The translations under genes and the position numbers were made by a program. This document shows positions 5,859-7,111 of a stretch of 7,111 nt of DNA, piece by piece. The DNA is from an uncultured Ruaniaceae bacterium (GTDB taxonomy: Bacteria > Actinomycetota > Actinomycetes > Actinomycetales > Beutenbergiaceae), in assembly GCA_938004115.1 (NCBI GenBank), contig CALKWS010000385.1, positions 1-7,111 of the forward strand, in the 5' to 3' direction. Every line of letters begins with the position of its first letter. Position 1 is the first letter of the stretch. Below the pieces are notes generated by a model. It did not search any database. It was given only the letters and a program-made list of their open reading frames with translations, and was not told where the DNA came from.

Positions 5859-7111
5859 ATGGCACTGAGCGATGGGCCGGCCTCCACGGTGATCCGCGGG
5901 GTACGGCTGCCGAGGCACGACGGCGCCGGCGGGCCGGGCGGACCGGCGCCGGATGCGTACGGCGCAGGTGGAGCCGACGCCCCGGCGGCCGCGGACACGT
6001 GGGACGTGACCGTTCGTGACGGGCTGATCGACCGGATCGTGCCGTCCGCGCAGACACCTGCCCCACCCGGCGGCGCGGTGGTCGACGCCGACGGCCGGTT
6101 CCTGCTGCCCGGGCTGTGGGACGAGCACACCCACATGGTGCAGTGGGCGCTGGCGATGACCCGGCTCGACCTGAGCCGGGCCGGTTCGGCCGCCCAGGTG
6201 CTCGACCTGGTGGCCGCCGCGCTACCCGCCGATCGCACCCCGGTGGTCGGCTACGGCTTCCGTGACGCGCCGTGGCCCGACGAGCCCACCCGGCTCGCGC
6301 TGGACCAGGTCGCCGGCGCCGTTCCGGTCGTGCTGGTGTCCGCGGACCTGCACTGCGCCTGGGTGAACGGCGCGGGCGCCGAACTGTTGGGGGTGAGCAC
6401 CGGTACCGACGGGCTGGTCCGCGAGGGGCCGTGGTTCGCGGCGATGGCGCGGCTGGACGAGGTCACGATCACCGGCGCCGAGACCGCCCTGCGGCGGGCG
6501 CTGCCGCTGCTGGCGGCCCGCGGCGTGGTGGGCGTGGTGGACCTGGAGTGGGCGGACAACATCACCGACTGGCGCGAGCGTCTGCAGCACGGCCCGGCGC
6601 CGGTGCGGGTGGAGGCCGGCATCTACCCCGACCGCCTGCCGCAGGCGCTGGCCGAGGGGTGGCGTAGCGGGCAGGAGGTGCCCGGCACCGGTGGCATGGT
6701 GCGGGTGGGGCCGTTGAAGATCCTCTCCGACGGGTCGTTGAACACCCGCACCGCGCTGTGCCGGGACCCCTACCGCGGCACGTCCGACGCCGTCCGGTCA
6801 CCCGGAGGCGGGTACGGTCACCGGGAGTACGAGGTGGCCGAGATGGTGGACACCGTACGCCGTGCCCACGCCGGCGGGATCCTCACCACGATCCATGCCA
6901 TCGGCGACCTCGCCGTGACCGCGGCGCTGGACGTCTTCGAGGCCACCGGCGTACCCGGCCGGATCGAACATGCCCAGCTGGTCCACCCCGATGACCATGC
7001 CCGGTTCGCCCGCCTGGGGGTGGTGGCGAGCGTGCAGCCCGAGCACGCCATGGATGACCGGGACCTGGCCGAGCAGTACTGGCCCGACCGCACCGGCTGG
7101 TGCTTCCCGCT
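5859..7111 (+). CDS. metal-dependent amidohydrolase, YtcJ-like amidohydrolase-3 family (3' end beyond window)
   Basis: A hydrolase of the amidohydrolase superfamily, cutting C-N bonds of amides or related compounds at a metal centre; the substrate is unknown. The visible 417 codons start at ATG 5859, 5 bases after GGGAAGGAG, and run off the right edge with no stop. Metal-site features are in family order: His90 and His92 in WDEHTHM, Lys287 in LKILSDGSLNTRTA (the lysine expected to be carboxylated), His346 in IHAIGD, and His371 in RIEHAQLV; VASVQPEHAMDD follows. The last conserved Asp, expected in the missing part, cannot be checked. The N-terminal beta-sandwich part carries a Gly/Pro/Ala-rich insert at about residues 22-46, between RLPRH and TWDVTVRDG. 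It lies 46 bp after the nuclease gene but has its own signals and no functional tie to it. NfdA-type deformylases belong to the same family, but nothing here singles that activity out. Confidence 0.9.
   Translation, partial: MALSDGPASTVIRGVRLPRHDGAGGPGGPAPDAYGAGGADAPAAADTWDVTVRDGLIDRIVPSAQTPAPPGGAVVDADGRFLLPGLWDEHTHMVQWALAMTRLDLSRAGSAAQVLDLVAAALPADRTPVVGYGFRDAPWPDEPTRLALDQVAGAVPVVLVSADLHCAWVNGAGAELLGVSTGTDGLVREGPWFAAMARLDEVTITGAETALRRALPLLAARGVVGVVDLEWADNITDWRERLQHGPAPVRVEAGIYPDRLPQALAEGWRSGQEVPGTGGMVRVGPLKILSDGSLNTRTALCRDPYRGTSDAVRSPGGGYGHREYEVAEMVDTVRRAHAGGILTTIHAIGDLAVTAALDVFEATGVPGRIEHAQLVHPDDHARFARLGVVASVQPEHAMDDRDLAEQYWPDRTGWCFP

Noticed and set aside
3569..6238. Very long minus-strand open frame (889 codons) opposite the methyltransferase, nuclease and amidohydrolase
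   Set aside because: It is antisense to three genes with clear motifs and good starts. In GC-rich DNA, stops are rare in the frame opposite strongly biased codons. The translation is low-complexity, with no recognisable motif.
1..7111. CRISPR array, tRNA, rRNA, insertion sequence or prophage genes
   Set aside because: No regularly spaced repeats, cloverleaf-like tRNA sequence, transposase or integrase motifs were seen on either strand.

Overview
The window is about 7.1 kb of very GC-rich DNA, densely coding, with strong G/C preference at third codon positions, a GTG start behind a GGAGG ribosome site, and start codons that sit directly downstream of TANNNT -10 motifs. Together these suggest a high-GC actinobacterium (Actinomycetota). 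This is an inference from composition and gene style; no rRNA or tRNA is present to place it further.

Layout. On the left, on the minus strand, is a complete FAD-dependent glycerol-3-phosphate dehydrogenase gene (glpD type, 140-1870). Divergent from it, across a 229-bp regulatory gap with two inverted repeats, is a complete HAD-IIA phosphatase of the NagD-like group (2100-2945). Next, on the plus strand, are two genes that look like a type II restriction-modification cassette: a complete C5-cytosine DNA methyltransferase with all its main motifs (3152-4543, with possible upstream starts at 3035 or 3014), and 45 bp later a 407-residue protein carrying a PD-(D/E)xK-like signature (4589-5812), proposed as the cognate restriction endonuclease. 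The last gene is a metal-dependent amidohydrolase of the YtcJ-like amidohydrolase-3 group, starting at 5859 and cut off by the window edge.

How the genes fit together. The glpD gene and the HAD phosphatase could both act on glycerol 3-phosphate, one oxidising and one dephosphorylating it, under a shared divergent control region; this is suggested by position only. The methyltransferase would protect host DNA at the site the nuclease cuts, and the order (methylase first, with hairpin-forming sequence before the nuclease) would suit a delayed nuclease. The amidohydrolase has its own strong ribosome site and no evident link to the cassette. No transposase, integrase, tRNA, CRISPR array or obvious attachment repeats are visible, and the cassette matches its neighbours in GC and codon style.

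The most interesting item is the nuclease candidate. Its C-terminal half has a recognisable catalytic pattern, but I cannot assign it to a named restriction enzyme family, and its roughly 200-residue N-terminal part is unassigned.
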